A stretch of 64,000 nucleotides of DNA. Source: Lethocerus indicus. Its lineage: Eukaryota > Arthropoda > Insecta > Hemiptera > Belostomatidae. This document shows positions 51,270-63,400 of this stretch, piece after piece. The DNA lies in the NCBI GenBank assembly GCA_019843655.1, contig JACDQD010000006.1:22462246-22526245 (forward strand), written 5' to 3'. The notes below the pieces were generated by a model that was given only the letters and a program-made list of their open reading frames with translations, had not been told where the DNA came from and did no database searches. How positions within the stretch are numbered: the stretch's first letter is position 1; the number at the start of each line of letters is the position of its first letter. The position numbers and the translations under genes were made by a program.

Positions 51270-52649
51270 CTACAAAATTTGAATGAATTACATCAATCTC
51301 TGCACTCTATCTAACTTAGCCATAGGTATAACATGTTAAAATTATTTTAAAATAATATTGCCACTATTCACAAACACCATACAGGCACAGAATAGCAATT
51401 ATTAATAAATTACATATTCTCAACATTTAACTGAACTTACTACAGCAATAAACTGTAAAGGAGCAGCATAACCAAATGATTCTGTTACTTTTGCTGATAC
51501 TTCATATGACACTATTCCCCATCCAAACAAACTTGCTATTTCTTGCAATGCCTGAGAATAAAAATTTTCAACATTCATAAATTGGAATTCATGAATAATG
51601 GGAGATAATATTTTTAGACCAATGATCTCAAAAAGTAGTAGCCCACAAACTCCAAAAGTTACTGCAGGATATGTAATTTTTTAAAGAAAAATAAAGTACT
51701 TCCTATTATTCAATTATTTCCTAGTTTTCTTGAATACGTAACATTATTTGGTCTATGGTCTGCAGAAATATTGGTGATCCTTCAGATTAGTGAATTCAAA
51801 ACGTTTGGTTATCAAGATTGTTAATTATTACATTACTATAACACATTTCATTGCAGACAATGAAAGATACTAAAATCAAACAATATAAATTCTTACAGCT
51901 GAAGGTCGAGAATTCAATAAATATGGCATAACTGTATTTAGTAAAGACAATTGTACAGCATCTGGAGATAGAATATTCTCACTGTACATATGAAACCTAA
52001 AACAAAATGATACATAATAAAATTAATTAACAATTTTACAAAAACCACACAAATAAATATTTAGATATGTACATTTTCAATAATTTTATGTTGAATTGAT
52101 ACTTCAATACTACTAAATTAAATACTCCCATTCTTCTACTCATGATGATGGTTTGAAGCTTGAATTTTTATTAAAATATTTTGATTATACTTCATTATCA
52201 TCATTCAGTAAAATAACATTCTTATAGGATTCATTAAAGTTTAGAAATTATAAACTAATATTAAAAATTGTATGTAAATAACCTTTATTATAATTAACTT
52301 TTAAATACTAAATAATCAATTTTTAAGATCTAACTTACCCTGTATTCAATCTATGGCTGGGTTATTTACTCATAAGCAAATATTTAACAAGTGTGGTTAC
52401 ATTACATCATAAACATTACACTGATATATATCTTCAACTTTAATTACCCAAGAGTTATTCTTATAGAGAAAAATATGTTAAATTATGAATATTAAAATAA
52501 ACAATGATTTACACAAATCCATAATCATGGCTACTTACGAATTATTCAGTTGTGGCACAGAAGAAAACCTTGGGATATAATCTGAAAATGGATTCAAACA
52601 AAATAATGAATAAAAAATAGATTAAATGAAATAAAATAGATGAAAAATA

Positions 52650-52695
<46 letters not shown>

Positions 52696-55600
52696 TAAAA
52701 GATATAAATAAAATTATAGACAAACCTTTCCTACAATTAAAATTTGGTGTATACACTCCCGCTGGTACTAGAGCATTCTGCTGATCCACCCTTAATTTTA
52801 AAACAAGGAAAAGTAAATACCACAAAATAATTATATAACAAATATTAAATACTTAATTAAAACCTATGGTTTAACTAAGTTTCTACATTATGAACTGGGC
52901 TAATATTGGATGGATAATGACAATATTACCCACTGGAAACTATTGAAATATAAATTTATATTTAGCCACTATAAATTTAAACATAAGTTAATATTATTAA
53001 TTCAAATTTTCTTCAAATGAAAATTTGGTGGATAAACAGATCTGCCTTTTCTATTATTTGAATTATGCTATATAACTTCCATAACCAGTGGTCACCACTG
53101 GTGATGTCAAACTCTGAAATCAATTTCTCTCGATCTCAGATCTCATTACAAATGGGAATCTTTCCCCCATTTACAACATTTTCATTTAAATGAAATTTAA
53201 AATTGATTTTGATAACAGATGTAAAACAATTTTTATTCCTTAATAAAGATATTTTAAAACATTAATATTTTATATGATTGATCTGAAAATATAGAAAAAT
53301 AAATAAAGAAATATTAAACTAATTTAGTGAAAAGAGAAGCATAATACCATGAATTATCTGTTGACATTCTGTTCGTGATGGCAAAATTTTGTTGTTTCCC
53401 AGTATTAGTCATTTGGTTAGTCTGTCAAACAGGTGTAAACAAATCCATTATTGTCTCACAAAGAGGCAGTAACATAACATAAAATAAAATATATAGAAAT
53501 GGAGATTAAAACAATTACAGTAATACTCTTAGGATATAAAGTTTGAAGTATGACAAACATGTACTCATTCAATCTATATTTTATATGTTTAACCTGTGTC
53601 GCCGTGTAATGAATGCAAAGACAGAGAATCATATTTGAGCATACAATTTCTAACATGCAAAAAAATTCACAGATGTGAAAAATGGATTAAAAGGAAATAA
53701 CATGAAAGTATTGTTCAAAATTGACTTTCACATAGCCAGATGGTCATCAGATAACAATAAAAACAACTAACTTTTCTAAAATGTGTTTAGTTTCTATCTG
53801 TGTTTAATTTCTATGTTTGGAATATCACTGACCACATATAAATGAATAATGGTCACACGAATACAGATTGTACTGGTCTTCTATTATGGTATGCCTGTCA
53901 TTATGCCACTATAATAGTAGAATAATGTTAAAATTAAAAAAAGAATTGTGAATTTAACCTCTACAGAACATGTATTATCAGTATTCTTTACATTCCGTGT
54001 TGGCCTGGCCCAAGTAACAAATACTTCAACGTCATCAATGTAATAACCTGCAACAGACGTATTACACAATTAATATAAAATATTAATAAAGAACATAATT
54101 TATTTTTTATGTACTTAGATAATTGCCCATTTCATTCTGTATTTGATTAATATTTCATATGATTAGACTTACCACAATATCCATGCATACACTATGGGGA
54201 TACAAAAATAGCATTAAAAACCATCATTGAAAATGTACAGAATACAATACTTCAGCACTACAAGTACAAATGGTTTCAACACTACATTAAGCAAGTAAGG
54301 TACAAGCCTAAAATTTACTTCTCCTTAATCCTTACCTTCCAAAATAACTTTCAATTTTTTTATATTAGTTTATATTACTTGATGAACTGTTACTGCTCTT
54401 AAAAACTGGATTACATATGACTTATCTATGGACACTGAGAGTTGAGTTCTGGAAATCCACTCTATTGAATAGCTTTTGAAATCACAGATAGATACAGATT
54501 AACTGCATACAAGGATCAAAACATTAGTCAATAAGAAAGAGTTGTAAAAATCTTTATTAATCAACTGAAAATCAACAGAGAAGTGTTAACATGGTCATGA
54601 ATAATAAACCACTGGCACCAAAATAAATTAATTCTTTTAACTAGGTTCAGAACTGATTTCACATACATTTACAATATTCAACAGGAATAAAAATTAATAA
54701 TTATATCATTTTACCTCTCAACCCCTGCATGGCTCTTTCAGCTGCATCTCGGGATGAAAAATGAATAAATGCAAAATCTCGAACTTTCCGAAGTCTTGTA
54801 AGTTCAGAGTCACAAACAAAATTTAGAACTGCAGATCGGATAGTTTGCTCTGAAGACTTGAGCAAGAGATTGCGGAGGTATAGAACTGTAACCTATAACA
54901 AATAATAAATAAAAATTCATTTGTAAAACAACAATCATACTTGGTAACAGTATTAGTTACAAAGGACTGCAAAATGACGTTTATATTTGATTGATTACTC
55001 TCAAAATGGAATGACAATAAGGAAAATTTGTTTCCACATAATATTTAAATAACCAAACAGGGCAATATTTGCATTATACTTGTTCTAATATACCACCTTC
55101 ACACAATTATCACATAACTAATTCCATGAAAGAATGCTATTTAAAAGTGGATAAACGTTCCACAATGAATTTAGAACAATTTACTAGGCCAAAAAAGCAT
55201 GGGCAATATTTTTTAAGTTATATCTCCCATTATAAATGTAATATTTTAATTAAAGAAAAACATAATCGACAACTTACTTTCGACATAATGCTCTCGTCTA
55301 CCTGAGCCTCCGGTACGGCCCAATCTACTCTGATGTCCTGGGACCAAAACTTGTGCTCCTGAGAGACCAAGACCCGTCTAGCCATGGCGGCCGACCTGTG
55401 GCTATTGAATTCGGCGAAACAAAAACCCCGGTTCAAATTTTTGTCCGTCGGAGACAGATACAGTATGATGTCCACTAGGCCGCTGACTACTTCCGAAAGT
55501 GCGGTGAAAATTTCCTCCCTGGTTTTGTTTTTGGGTATGTGCCCGACAAACAACCGCCTATTGTCGACCGATCTGACCACTTTGATGGAATTACCGGGCC

Positions 55601-55886
55601 TGATCTCGGCGCCGTCCAGTTTCAAAATGGCAAGGTCGGCGTCGCCCGTGTTCGTATACTGGACGAAACAGAAGCCGCGATTCGTACCGGAGAAGTCCAT
55701 CATAAGACGGATCGTGTAGATCTTGCCGATTCGACTGAAGAGAGGTGCAATCTCGTCTTCCTTGCAATCCCTCGGAATACGGCTGACGAACACCTCTGTG
55801 CCTCTACCCGGCGGATCTTCCGTCCACCCGTTTGGAGGACCATACTTCCTCTGGCCGTTCACCTGACTTATAGGATACTCTTCCAT
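51141..55886 (-). CDS. A1CF/RBM46/RBM47-like RNA-binding protein (whole coding span)
   Basis: Nine coding exons join without frame breaks into 465 residues: 55278-55886, 54715-54892, 53959-54047, 53348-53421, 52726-52790, 52539-52581, 51897-51996, 51441-51551, 51141-51269. RRM1 is at about 31-106 (RNP2 VFVSRI, RNP1 NRGFCFVQY), RRM2 at 111-189 (LFVGHI, NRGFCFAEF) and RRM3 at 204-275 (VLYLRN, DFAFIHF). After a linker of about 110 residues comes a DND1-type double-stranded-RNA-binding domain at about 387-465. In vertebrates this architecture belongs to A1CF, RBM46 and RBM47, which bind AU-rich mRNA or act with APOBEC1. The phrase IYTIRLMMDFSGTNRGFCF resembles A1CF and RBM46. The C-terminal domain separates it from SYNCRIP/hnRNP-R. 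ATG 55886 is the first in frame. Possible poly(A) signal at 50671-50676. Function in insects is not inferable here. Confidence 0.9.
51441..51551 (-). CDS. RNA-binding protein exon 8: first half of dsRNA-binding domain
   Basis: The exon (TTCTCAG|GCA ... GTA|GTAAGT) encodes ALQEIASLFGWGIVSYEVSA through PLQFIAV. The pattern (helix with FGWG, then beta strands) fits the DND1/A1CF-type dsRNA-binding domain, where NNWGQPVYQL occurs at this place. Confidence 0.88.
51897..51996 (-). CDS. RNA-binding protein exon 7: region before the dsRNA-binding domain
   Basis: The exon (TTTTAG|G ... GCT|GTAAGA) encodes FHMYSENILSPDAVQLSLLN then TVMPYLLNSRPSA, in phases 2 to 0. It leads into the C-terminal domain. 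Confidence 0.87.
52539..52581 (-). CDS. RNA-binding protein exon 6: 43-base microexon-sized linker
   Basis: The exon (TTTTCAG|AT ... ATTC|GTAAGT) encodes YIPRFSSVPQLNN. It has strong splice sites on both sides and phases consistent with both neighbours. Confidence 0.83.
52659..52688. repeat. (AT)n microsatellite
   Basis: About 15 AT units lie in an intron of the RNA-binding protein gene, immediately downstream (in gene direction) of the donor of exon 5. Confidence 0.9.
52726..52790 (-). CDS. RNA-binding protein exon 5: linker
   Basis: The exon (AATTAAG|G ... AAAG|GTTTGT) encodes VDQQNALVPAGVYTPNFNCR then K. It runs from phase 2 to phase 1. No domain is visible; it sits between RRM3 and the C-terminal domain. 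Confidence 0.83.
53348..53421 (-). CDS. RNA-binding protein exon 4: linker
   Basis: The exon is bounded by a clear CTGTTTGACAG acceptor and CATG|GTATTA. It encodes TNQMTNTGKQQNFAITNRMS then TDNS. It was found because exon 3 (phase 0) cannot join the next exon (phase 2) directly, and this 74-base piece makes exactly that conversion. The sequence is Asn/Gln/Thr-rich and carries no recognised domain. Confidence 0.75.
53959..54047 (-). CDS. RNA-binding protein exon 3: end of RRM3
   Basis: The exon starts TTGCAG|GT and encodes YYIDDVEVFVTWARPTRN, the last strand of RRM3, then a short linker. I ended it at GAG|GTTAAA in phase 0. An earlier GTAAAG donor after PTRN (also phase 0) is stronger and may be used instead or alternatively, dropping eleven residues. 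Confidence 0.82.
54715..54892 (-). CDS. RNA-binding protein exon 2: RRM3 core
   Basis: The exon is bounded by TTATAG|GTT and AGAG|GTAAAA and encodes VTVLYLRNLLLKSSEQTIRS through KVRDFAFIHF to MQGLR. The DFAFIHF RNP1 matches the DYAFVHF of A1CF-family RRM3. It ends in phase 1. Confidence 0.92.
55278..55886 (-). CDS. RNA-binding protein exon 1: RRM1 and RRM2
   Basis: The exon encodes residues 1-203 and ends AAA|GTAAGT in phase 0. It carries PPGRGTEVFVSRIPRD at the RRM1 start and VDWAVPEAQVDESIMSK after RRM2. The frame is open upstream to a GTG at 55940, but no earlier ATG exists, so MEEYPISQ is the start. The exon is CpG-rich, unlike the other eight. Confidence 0.92.
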
Positions 55887-57263
55887 AAGGAGAAATAAAT
55901 ACGAAATTCGGTATAGGGAGTAGAAATCGGAGCCAACCACTAACGAAGACTGTGAGAAGAAAACTACCCTAAAGGGGTGCCCCCACTCCTTAACCTTTTC
56001 CTAGAAAAGTTTCAGTAGCATTACTAATCCTCTTCACTAAAGCGAGTAAATCACTTAATAACTTATAAAGACAAATTTTAACAGATCAATTAGGTGCTTA
56101 TATTTCTCTAATACTTCGCTAATACTAATTTGTTGACATTGAATTCTATAGTAATAAACATGAATTTAAAGAATATCCTAAGGGAGATAAATCAAATAAT
56201 AATTGTCAATTTCTTCTAAATAACAACTATTTATTTATTCCTTTGCTCTATTTGTTTGAAACCGAAATGATAATTTTTATATAAATTTCAACTAAATTTC
56301 AGAGCAATGGGTTCGTAGTTCATTGGAAAATTACTAAAATTCCTCCTTGTTACCTTAGCAACTTAAAACTATTTAAAGAAAATTTCCAGCTTATTTAATC
56401 TTATTGTGACTATAGATTTGCTGAATTATCCCCAAAAATGCTTAAGCAGGTATATATACTCTAGTTATTTAGGATCCCCTCTTTATCAATACAAAAATCC
56501 AATTAATTGGTTTGATTAATGGGCTGATCCCCTTTCATCGTAAGTAACTTTTTAATGAAATTGAAATCTGAGTAGGTCAGTTCACTCATTCAACAGAGAT
56601 CTTAGAAGTAAAAAGGCTGAGGCGGAAGAACAGCTTAGTAGATGTGAGATTCGAACTAGCTATATTAACTGACTGAATAGTGCAAGAACCAAATAATGCT
56701 TAAGAGGCCTAAATTATTTATTTAAGTATAGTGCATTAGGGGACAGGAAAAATTGGTATTCTATTTTTTAACGTTAACGTTTTAACTTTGCATATTAGTA
56801 GAGCTCTGCACATGTTCCTTCATTCGAAAAAATAGACCTGAATATCGATCGTCCGAGGAAATGAATACAAAAGGTTGGTTTACGGTAATAGACTAATATG
56901 TATGATTCTCAAGAATTTCTTTTTAACATGCTTGCATATGTCATAACTCCTCTCTTTCGGCTACTTTTAAAGCATAAAATAGCACAGTCATTTATTTGTC
57001 ATTTCCCTTAAAGTACCCTCATGCCAATACAACGAATTTATTTCGTTAAACGCAATACCTGATATACATCCACTGCGCTAAGAAAGTTGTAGTTCAATTG
57101 TGCCTTGAGTTAGCATTCGCTAATGAATACAGCATTAGCTGTTCAAAATCAATTACAGTTCATAAGTACGCAGTTTAATTTTTCTTGCGAATGGAGCACA
57201 ATAGACTGGGTCATATTGTGTGTTTATGCATTATATAAATTACATGCAAAACATTTATTCTAG
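55887..57263. promoter_or_regulatory. Divergent intergenic region between the RNA-binding and OGDH-like genes
   Basis: The two genes are transcribed away from each other from this interval of about 1.4 kb, so it should contain both promoters and the missing leader exon of the OGDH-like gene. No TATA box or other clear core element was identified. Sequence near 55.9 kb is more CpG-rich than the rest. Confidence 0.5.
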
Positions 57264-57392
57264 CTGTCGCTGGTGAAACACGGGGGACGAAATGTATACA
57301 ATTTGACGAGGTCAATGGGAAAAGAGAGGCTCGGACAGTCTACTTTGATGACAAAAAGATATAGCGTAGAAGCAAGGCTGAAAGCACATCAG
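57264..57392 (+). CDS. OGDH: OGDH-like exon 1: mitochondrial targeting sequence
   Basis: A TTATTCTAG acceptor is followed by an open frame ending LKAHQ|GTGGGT. The first in-frame ATG is 57315 ([20 protein letters not shown]). The basic, acid-poor stretch ending in KRYS matches a mitochondrial presequence with cleavage near Arg-Tyr/Ser, as in human OGDH (RCYS). The acceptor suggests an upstream leader exon that could add residues; I could not find it. Phase 0 fits the next exon. Evidence is weaker than for later exons. Confidence 0.6.
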
Positions 57393-60376
57393 GTGGGTTT
57401 GATTTCTGTGCATCTGAGTACAATTATAATTGTGTTTACATACAGACTGTAGAATTTAGAATTATGGAAGGAGTTGTCCTTTTAGATTAAGAGTTCTATT
57501 AAATAACCATTTTCAGTTTTCCTTTTGTATAAAGACCTGGTTGGCTTTGTTGTAACGAAGACTATATTAAACGAAGACATAATTTTATCTAAAGTTTAAT
57601 GATTATCACGATCTGTTAGTTTATAAGCGGAGATTACGTAATATGTTATTTTCATGTATTAAAATTATATGGTCATCCATAAATACTTTGGAAGGCCTTC
57701 CAGTAATAAAATATATTATTCATACTGCAAGGTACAATTATATACTGTACTGTAGGTAGGAGAATGTATCATGTCTGTGTTATAAGTGGCCTCACTTCTT
57801 CCAACAGGCTGGTCGCATCCTTCGAACGTTCCTATCAGTTCGCAACCATAAAAATTCCTTGAACTGTGTTCCCAGATGATAGTCGAAAACTTTCGGGTAC
57901 ACTCTCTCATTTCGGCTTACCAGGAGCGAGGGCACATGGTAGCCGACCTCGATCCTTTGGGCATCTGGAGGGTGCCACACAAGGACGAGTACCTACCGCC
58001 CCCGTCACTCTTTCCTCACAGCCAGCTCCCTAATCCGGACCACAGTTTCAACCTACCATTGACTTGTTACATAGGCAAGAGAAGATTTGTACCCTCTAGA
58101 CAAAGTTATATATAATACTTGTTATTTCATTCAGCAAGTTATTTGACGATAACATTTAGATCCCACTTCTGAATGTTTGTGACTAATTGTGCTATCCTTT
58201 AAAATGGGTAAATTCAAAACTGTGTTAATAGTTACATAAATGTTAATAGTCAAAAAGAAACATTTTAAATCAAGGAGGAAGCCAGAAGTCACTGAGTCTT
58301 AAGGAAATAATAAGGAGGTTGAATAATGTCTACTGCCGAACGATCGGAATTGATTTGGGCGTAAACATGAAAGAGGAAGAGGTGAAGTGGATCAGGGAGA
58401 GAATAGAGAAGCCCGATTTGTTCCCACTGGTGGTCTCGAAGAAGATGAGGCTTGAGGCCCTCTGGAGGTTGGCCAAGGCGGATATCTTCGAGCAGTTCCT
58501 CGCCAGGAAATGGCCGTCAGAAAAGAGGTTCGGACTTGAGGGCTGCGAATCGCTAATACCCGGTATCCTCGCCATGCTTAATGTCAGCGTTGAAGAAGGA
58601 GCGTCCATCTGCAATATAGGTAAGCCGCTTTCATAACAATTTCTTCTTTTGGGGTTTAGAAATCGGTTACTAACAACAGCTTACTAGATTTTTTTTATTA
58701 TTTATATCAGAAAAGTGATTTATTACCCTCAATAATATTTCGCCTTCGGGCCACAACAAATGAATAATCAGCGAGGACGTTAAATATATTTTTACAGCGA
58801 TATAACTCGACATAATATTTCGCTTGGAATAGTCTTTACATGATGGCTCTACTTTACTGTCTACCACTGTTACTAGTTAATTAACTAGTTAAATTAAGTT
58901 AATTTATTCTATTGTGAGCCAGGTATGGCTCACAGAGGGAGGTTGAACGTATTGGCGAACGTACTGAAGACGCCGATGGAGAAACTGCTGGCTCAGTTCC
59001 ATTCCGTCGACCTCGGGAGCGATGGCTCGGGGGACGTTAAGTACCACCTTGGCCAATCCATATCCATACTCGACCAGAATTCCAAGCCCTTTGTCGTCTC
59101 TCTGGTCGCTAACCCATCCCATTTGGAAGCCGTCGGCCCAGTGGCGATAGGAAAATCCAAAGCTCAACAGTTCTTTCTGAAAGACGAAGGCGGATTTAAA
59201 GTTTGTACATATCTTATTATTCTTCATTCGCTCATAGGTATTCCCTCATGTTAATGTTTCGCTTTTACCTTGTTTAAGCTCATTTTATCTTATTTATTTT
59301 ATTCTATTCTTAAGGAGGATTATTCTTACCGAAACGTCCGCTGGTAGGTTCTTCCTGTGATTATACACGGTGATGCAGCAGCCAGTGGTCAAGGAATCGT
59401 TTTAGAAACACTACTTTTGTCCAATTATCCTGGATATGATACACATGGAGCTATCCACGTTACAATTAACAATCAGGTATAAATATACAGTTACAAACGC
59501 GTTCTCTTTCTCTCTCTGCTCTTTACCGTTGCAGCATAAAAATATTTTTTTTAGTCGTTTTTATTTGCGTTGTCTTTATTGAAACTACAGATATAATAAT
59601 CATTCAATTATTTATTTATTCAAGTATTTTAATTTTTTTTATTGACTAGTGAAAAGAAAAGTTCAAAGACTGCCTGAAGCAAAAAAATTACACTTCAGTT
59701 ACACTACAATACAATCCTCAACAACTTCTCAGAACTAACTTTTGAGAGGTAGCCTCCAAAAGGTTCCTGGAATGACCTCCGCTTCCATCCTAATCATAAA
59801 GTTGAATGGACTCGGTCTAAAGAGTTTGTGAATATTGTTGAACACAATTCCCAATTTTCATCCATCTTCATCTCTCCACCTCTGAGAAAGTTTATTCTTC
59901 TTCTTTCCTCTTGTTTGTGGTTTCATGTCCGGGAGAAAGATATACAGAGAAGATCTTTTCAATGACGACCTTCCACTTTCATTCGTTCACTTGACCATTA
60001 ATTCTTGACTAGCAAACACCTTTTGAAAACTGAAATAATATAACAATTGCAAGTATTTGAAATTTATAGATCGGTTTTACAACAAACACTGAAGACGGTC
60101 GTTCAGCTCTGTATTGCTCTGACGTCGCCAAGATGGTTCAAGCTCCAGTTTTCCATGTTAACGCCGACGATGTAGATGCCGTCCTCTATACATTTATTCT
60201 GGCAGTAAAGTTCAGATTCGAATTTAAATCGTATGTTCTTTCCCTGAAATTGTGATATTTATCTCGAATAATCATTTACCAGCTATTTGAGTCCAACAAA
60301 AATCGACACAAGAAGATGAACTAAACTTTTCCTTTCTGAAGAAAACTTGAAGTTAGAAAGGTCACAAAACATTTTT

Positions 60377-60420
<44 letters not shown>

Positions 60421-63400
60421 TTATAAATACAAATGGAACATTATTATAACATGATATTTGTTAATTATACTGATTGTGGACAGACTGCACAAGAATCATG
60501 GTCCTTATAGAATCAGTAAGTGATTTTCAGGGATGTCATGATCGATCTGGTAGGATACAGGAGAAACGGTCACAACGAAGCCGATGACCCGACGCTCACG
60601 CAGCCTTACATGTATGAAAAGATTCGACAAATGCCCGATGTTTTTCAAAAGTATTCTAAGAAGCTGATCGATGACGAGGTAAACCCATTTATAAATGATT
60701 GCATTTGTCCTTAGTAAACATTATTCAGACCCACTCATATTCATATAAACATTTATAAATATTGAATAATGATATGCGCTGTTATCACTTGTCGGAACTA
60801 TCACTACACTATAACCGGAAAAACAAACGCGGTAACAATTGTTCTGATAGGATTCTTCATGTGCAACACATTCTATAACACGTTATTTTATGCAGGTTGT
60901 AGACCAAAAACAAATAGATAACGAGGTTAAGAATTATGAAACTTATTTGGATAAGAAGTTCGAAGAATCGACTAATATATCACAATTAAGCTTGGACGAT
61001 TGGATTGACTCTCCTTGGCCGGGATATTTCAAAGTAAATCTGTATATTAATAACTAATTCACTTTAAAAATTAACTGTGTTTTTTTTACTTATGTGTTTC
61101 TGGGAACAGCCCTTTTTCAGTTTGTACAGTAAAAAATAAAATTGTTGACGCTTAATCCCAGGACAGAGATACGATTGCTGAGGTGGAGACAGGTATAGAC
61201 AAATTGACGCTTGAGGGAATCGCTATGAAAATGACACAGCTTCCCAACATCCCCATTCATCCGGATTTGATCAAAGCCTTGAAGAAGAAGAGCGATAACG
61301 TATTCAAAAACAAACTCGACTGGAGTATTATTGAGATGATAACATTTGCTTCATTGCTCCAGGTAATTGGTGCCTTATTAATAATGCACTGTTGAAGGTG
61401 AACTCCTAGAAATAGGTACATGTACTTGATTATTAAAGAAACCGATCTAACATCGGGTCAGCAATTAGCAAGTGGAAACAGAATATTGCTACAATGATAA
61501 TTTAAAAAAATAATATTGGCTACTGTATTCATCTCTCGGGCCTAACAATAGATAGGTTTCCGGTTGTGTCCGATAAAAATTCAGTAAATTTACGCTCAGG
61601 AGGGGATACACGTGAGGCTGAGCGGGCAAGAGGTGTTGTCAGGGATGTCTGGGCACAGGATGCACGTCTACCACAGTCGAAGGGATAATAAACAGGTCTA
61701 CTGTCCACTGGACTTCGTAGGGCCTTCCCAGTCCATTTACACAATCTGCAACAGCCCAATGTCCGAGTATGCTGTCGCTGGGTGAGTAGCATTGACCATC
61801 TTCCAGACTCATGGTTACCAGTTGTGGGGCACCGAAACTTTTCATCGTTACAATGGTGACAATTGTAAAACAATGAAGATTGATGTCCTACTGTGCTACT
61901 GACAAAAGAAGAACTAATTCACCGACAGAGGAATTCTTGAGTTAACTTTACCCATCGGTTGATATAATTCAAAGTTACCCAATATAATAAGAAGAAGGCA
62001 ACTTACGGCAGTAGAATTGTAGATTCAGTTCCCCCCAGGGTCCTTACACATAAAATATGTGTGAAAGATTAATGTATAAACCAAGTACAATTGGTTGAAC
62101 TCACAGAGGTTGGTTATTATAATTCTGCCAAAGTTAACAGTATAGCATCAGCATATCGTTTTCCCTGATTTTTAGATTCGAAGTTGGTTATTCGATAGTT
62201 TCTCCTCACCAGCTTGTCATATGGGAATGTTGGTACGGCGACCGAAGCAACGGGGCTCAGGTCGTCATTGACCAGTTTTTGGCATCAGGAGAACGCAAAT
62301 GGAAAAGACAGTGCGGAGTGGTCTTCATGCTGCCACACGGAATGGATGGTAATATAAAATTTCAACATTTTTTCATATCTATGCGAAAGAATCATTTACC
62401 TCTTTCTGATCATTGATAAGAAGTGGCTAATTTTACTTTGCAAAAAGGTTTGTAATTGCTACCATCCATCACCATGAACAGCTGGGGGTCAACCCTTGCC
62501 AGCCGATATTCTTATATAAAATAATATAAATATATAAACTTTGTGAAAGTCTAATTCATTGCTTGGTGTTAGGGGAAGGTGCAGAATATTCGACGGCACG
62601 TCCCGAGAGGTTTCTCCAGATGTCGGACGACGACGAAGACAACATAAACCTCTCGAAGGGGATGATGGAGCAGTTGAGGGACTCGAACATCATTGTCGCC
62701 AACCTGACTATACCGGCCAACCTGTTCCACTTGCTCAGGCGACAAGTCAAGACGGTCTTCCGCAAGCCACTCATACTTCTGTCGCCCAAGCGCTTAATGT
62801 CCCAACCCGAATTCGTGTCCACGTTTGAAGAACTGCAGTCGGGAACAAAGTCAGTTCACTTGAATTTCTTTTCAGGAATTTGAGCTCTAAATGAATTCGG
62901 GATTAGAAAACCCTCTTTATATAAACCGTAAATTGAAATGCACCTTGGGTGAAAGAAACCAGTCCTACTTATACCCCTAGTTGACTCGGTTAATTTATGT
63001 GATAGGGAACCCAATCTTTTCAAATTTTTTGAGATAGTCCATTTTTGTTTCTTAGGTTCAGATCCTTCGTGCCGGATCACCAGGTTAAACCGTCGCCGAG
63101 CGTCGCCCTTTACCTCTTGTGCACGGGGGCGGTTTACTTCGATCTGAAAGAAGAGAGGCGAAAGAGGAACTTGGAGGGCAAAGTGGCCATCGCTCGGGTC
63201 GAACAGATCTGTCCGTTCCCGTACGGAGAGTTTGTTCATGACTACAAACAGTACGACAAGGCGAAGTTCGTCTGGGTTCAGGAGGAGCCCAAAAATCAAG
63301 GCTACTGGGAGTATATATGGCCCCGAATTGCTAGTGTTTTAAGTAATTGTTTACAGTTATATAATTTAGAATATGTCGAACCACAGTTGACTAGTTTGAA

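Noticed and set aside
55887..55940. Longer N-terminus of the RNA-binding protein beginning at 55940
   Set aside because: The codon there is GTG, and no ATG occurs in frame before 55886.
57808..57875. Extra OGDH-like exon starting after the CCAACAG site at 57807
   Set aside because: All frames through it hit stops before or at the start of the next exon; the acceptor at 57875 fits better.
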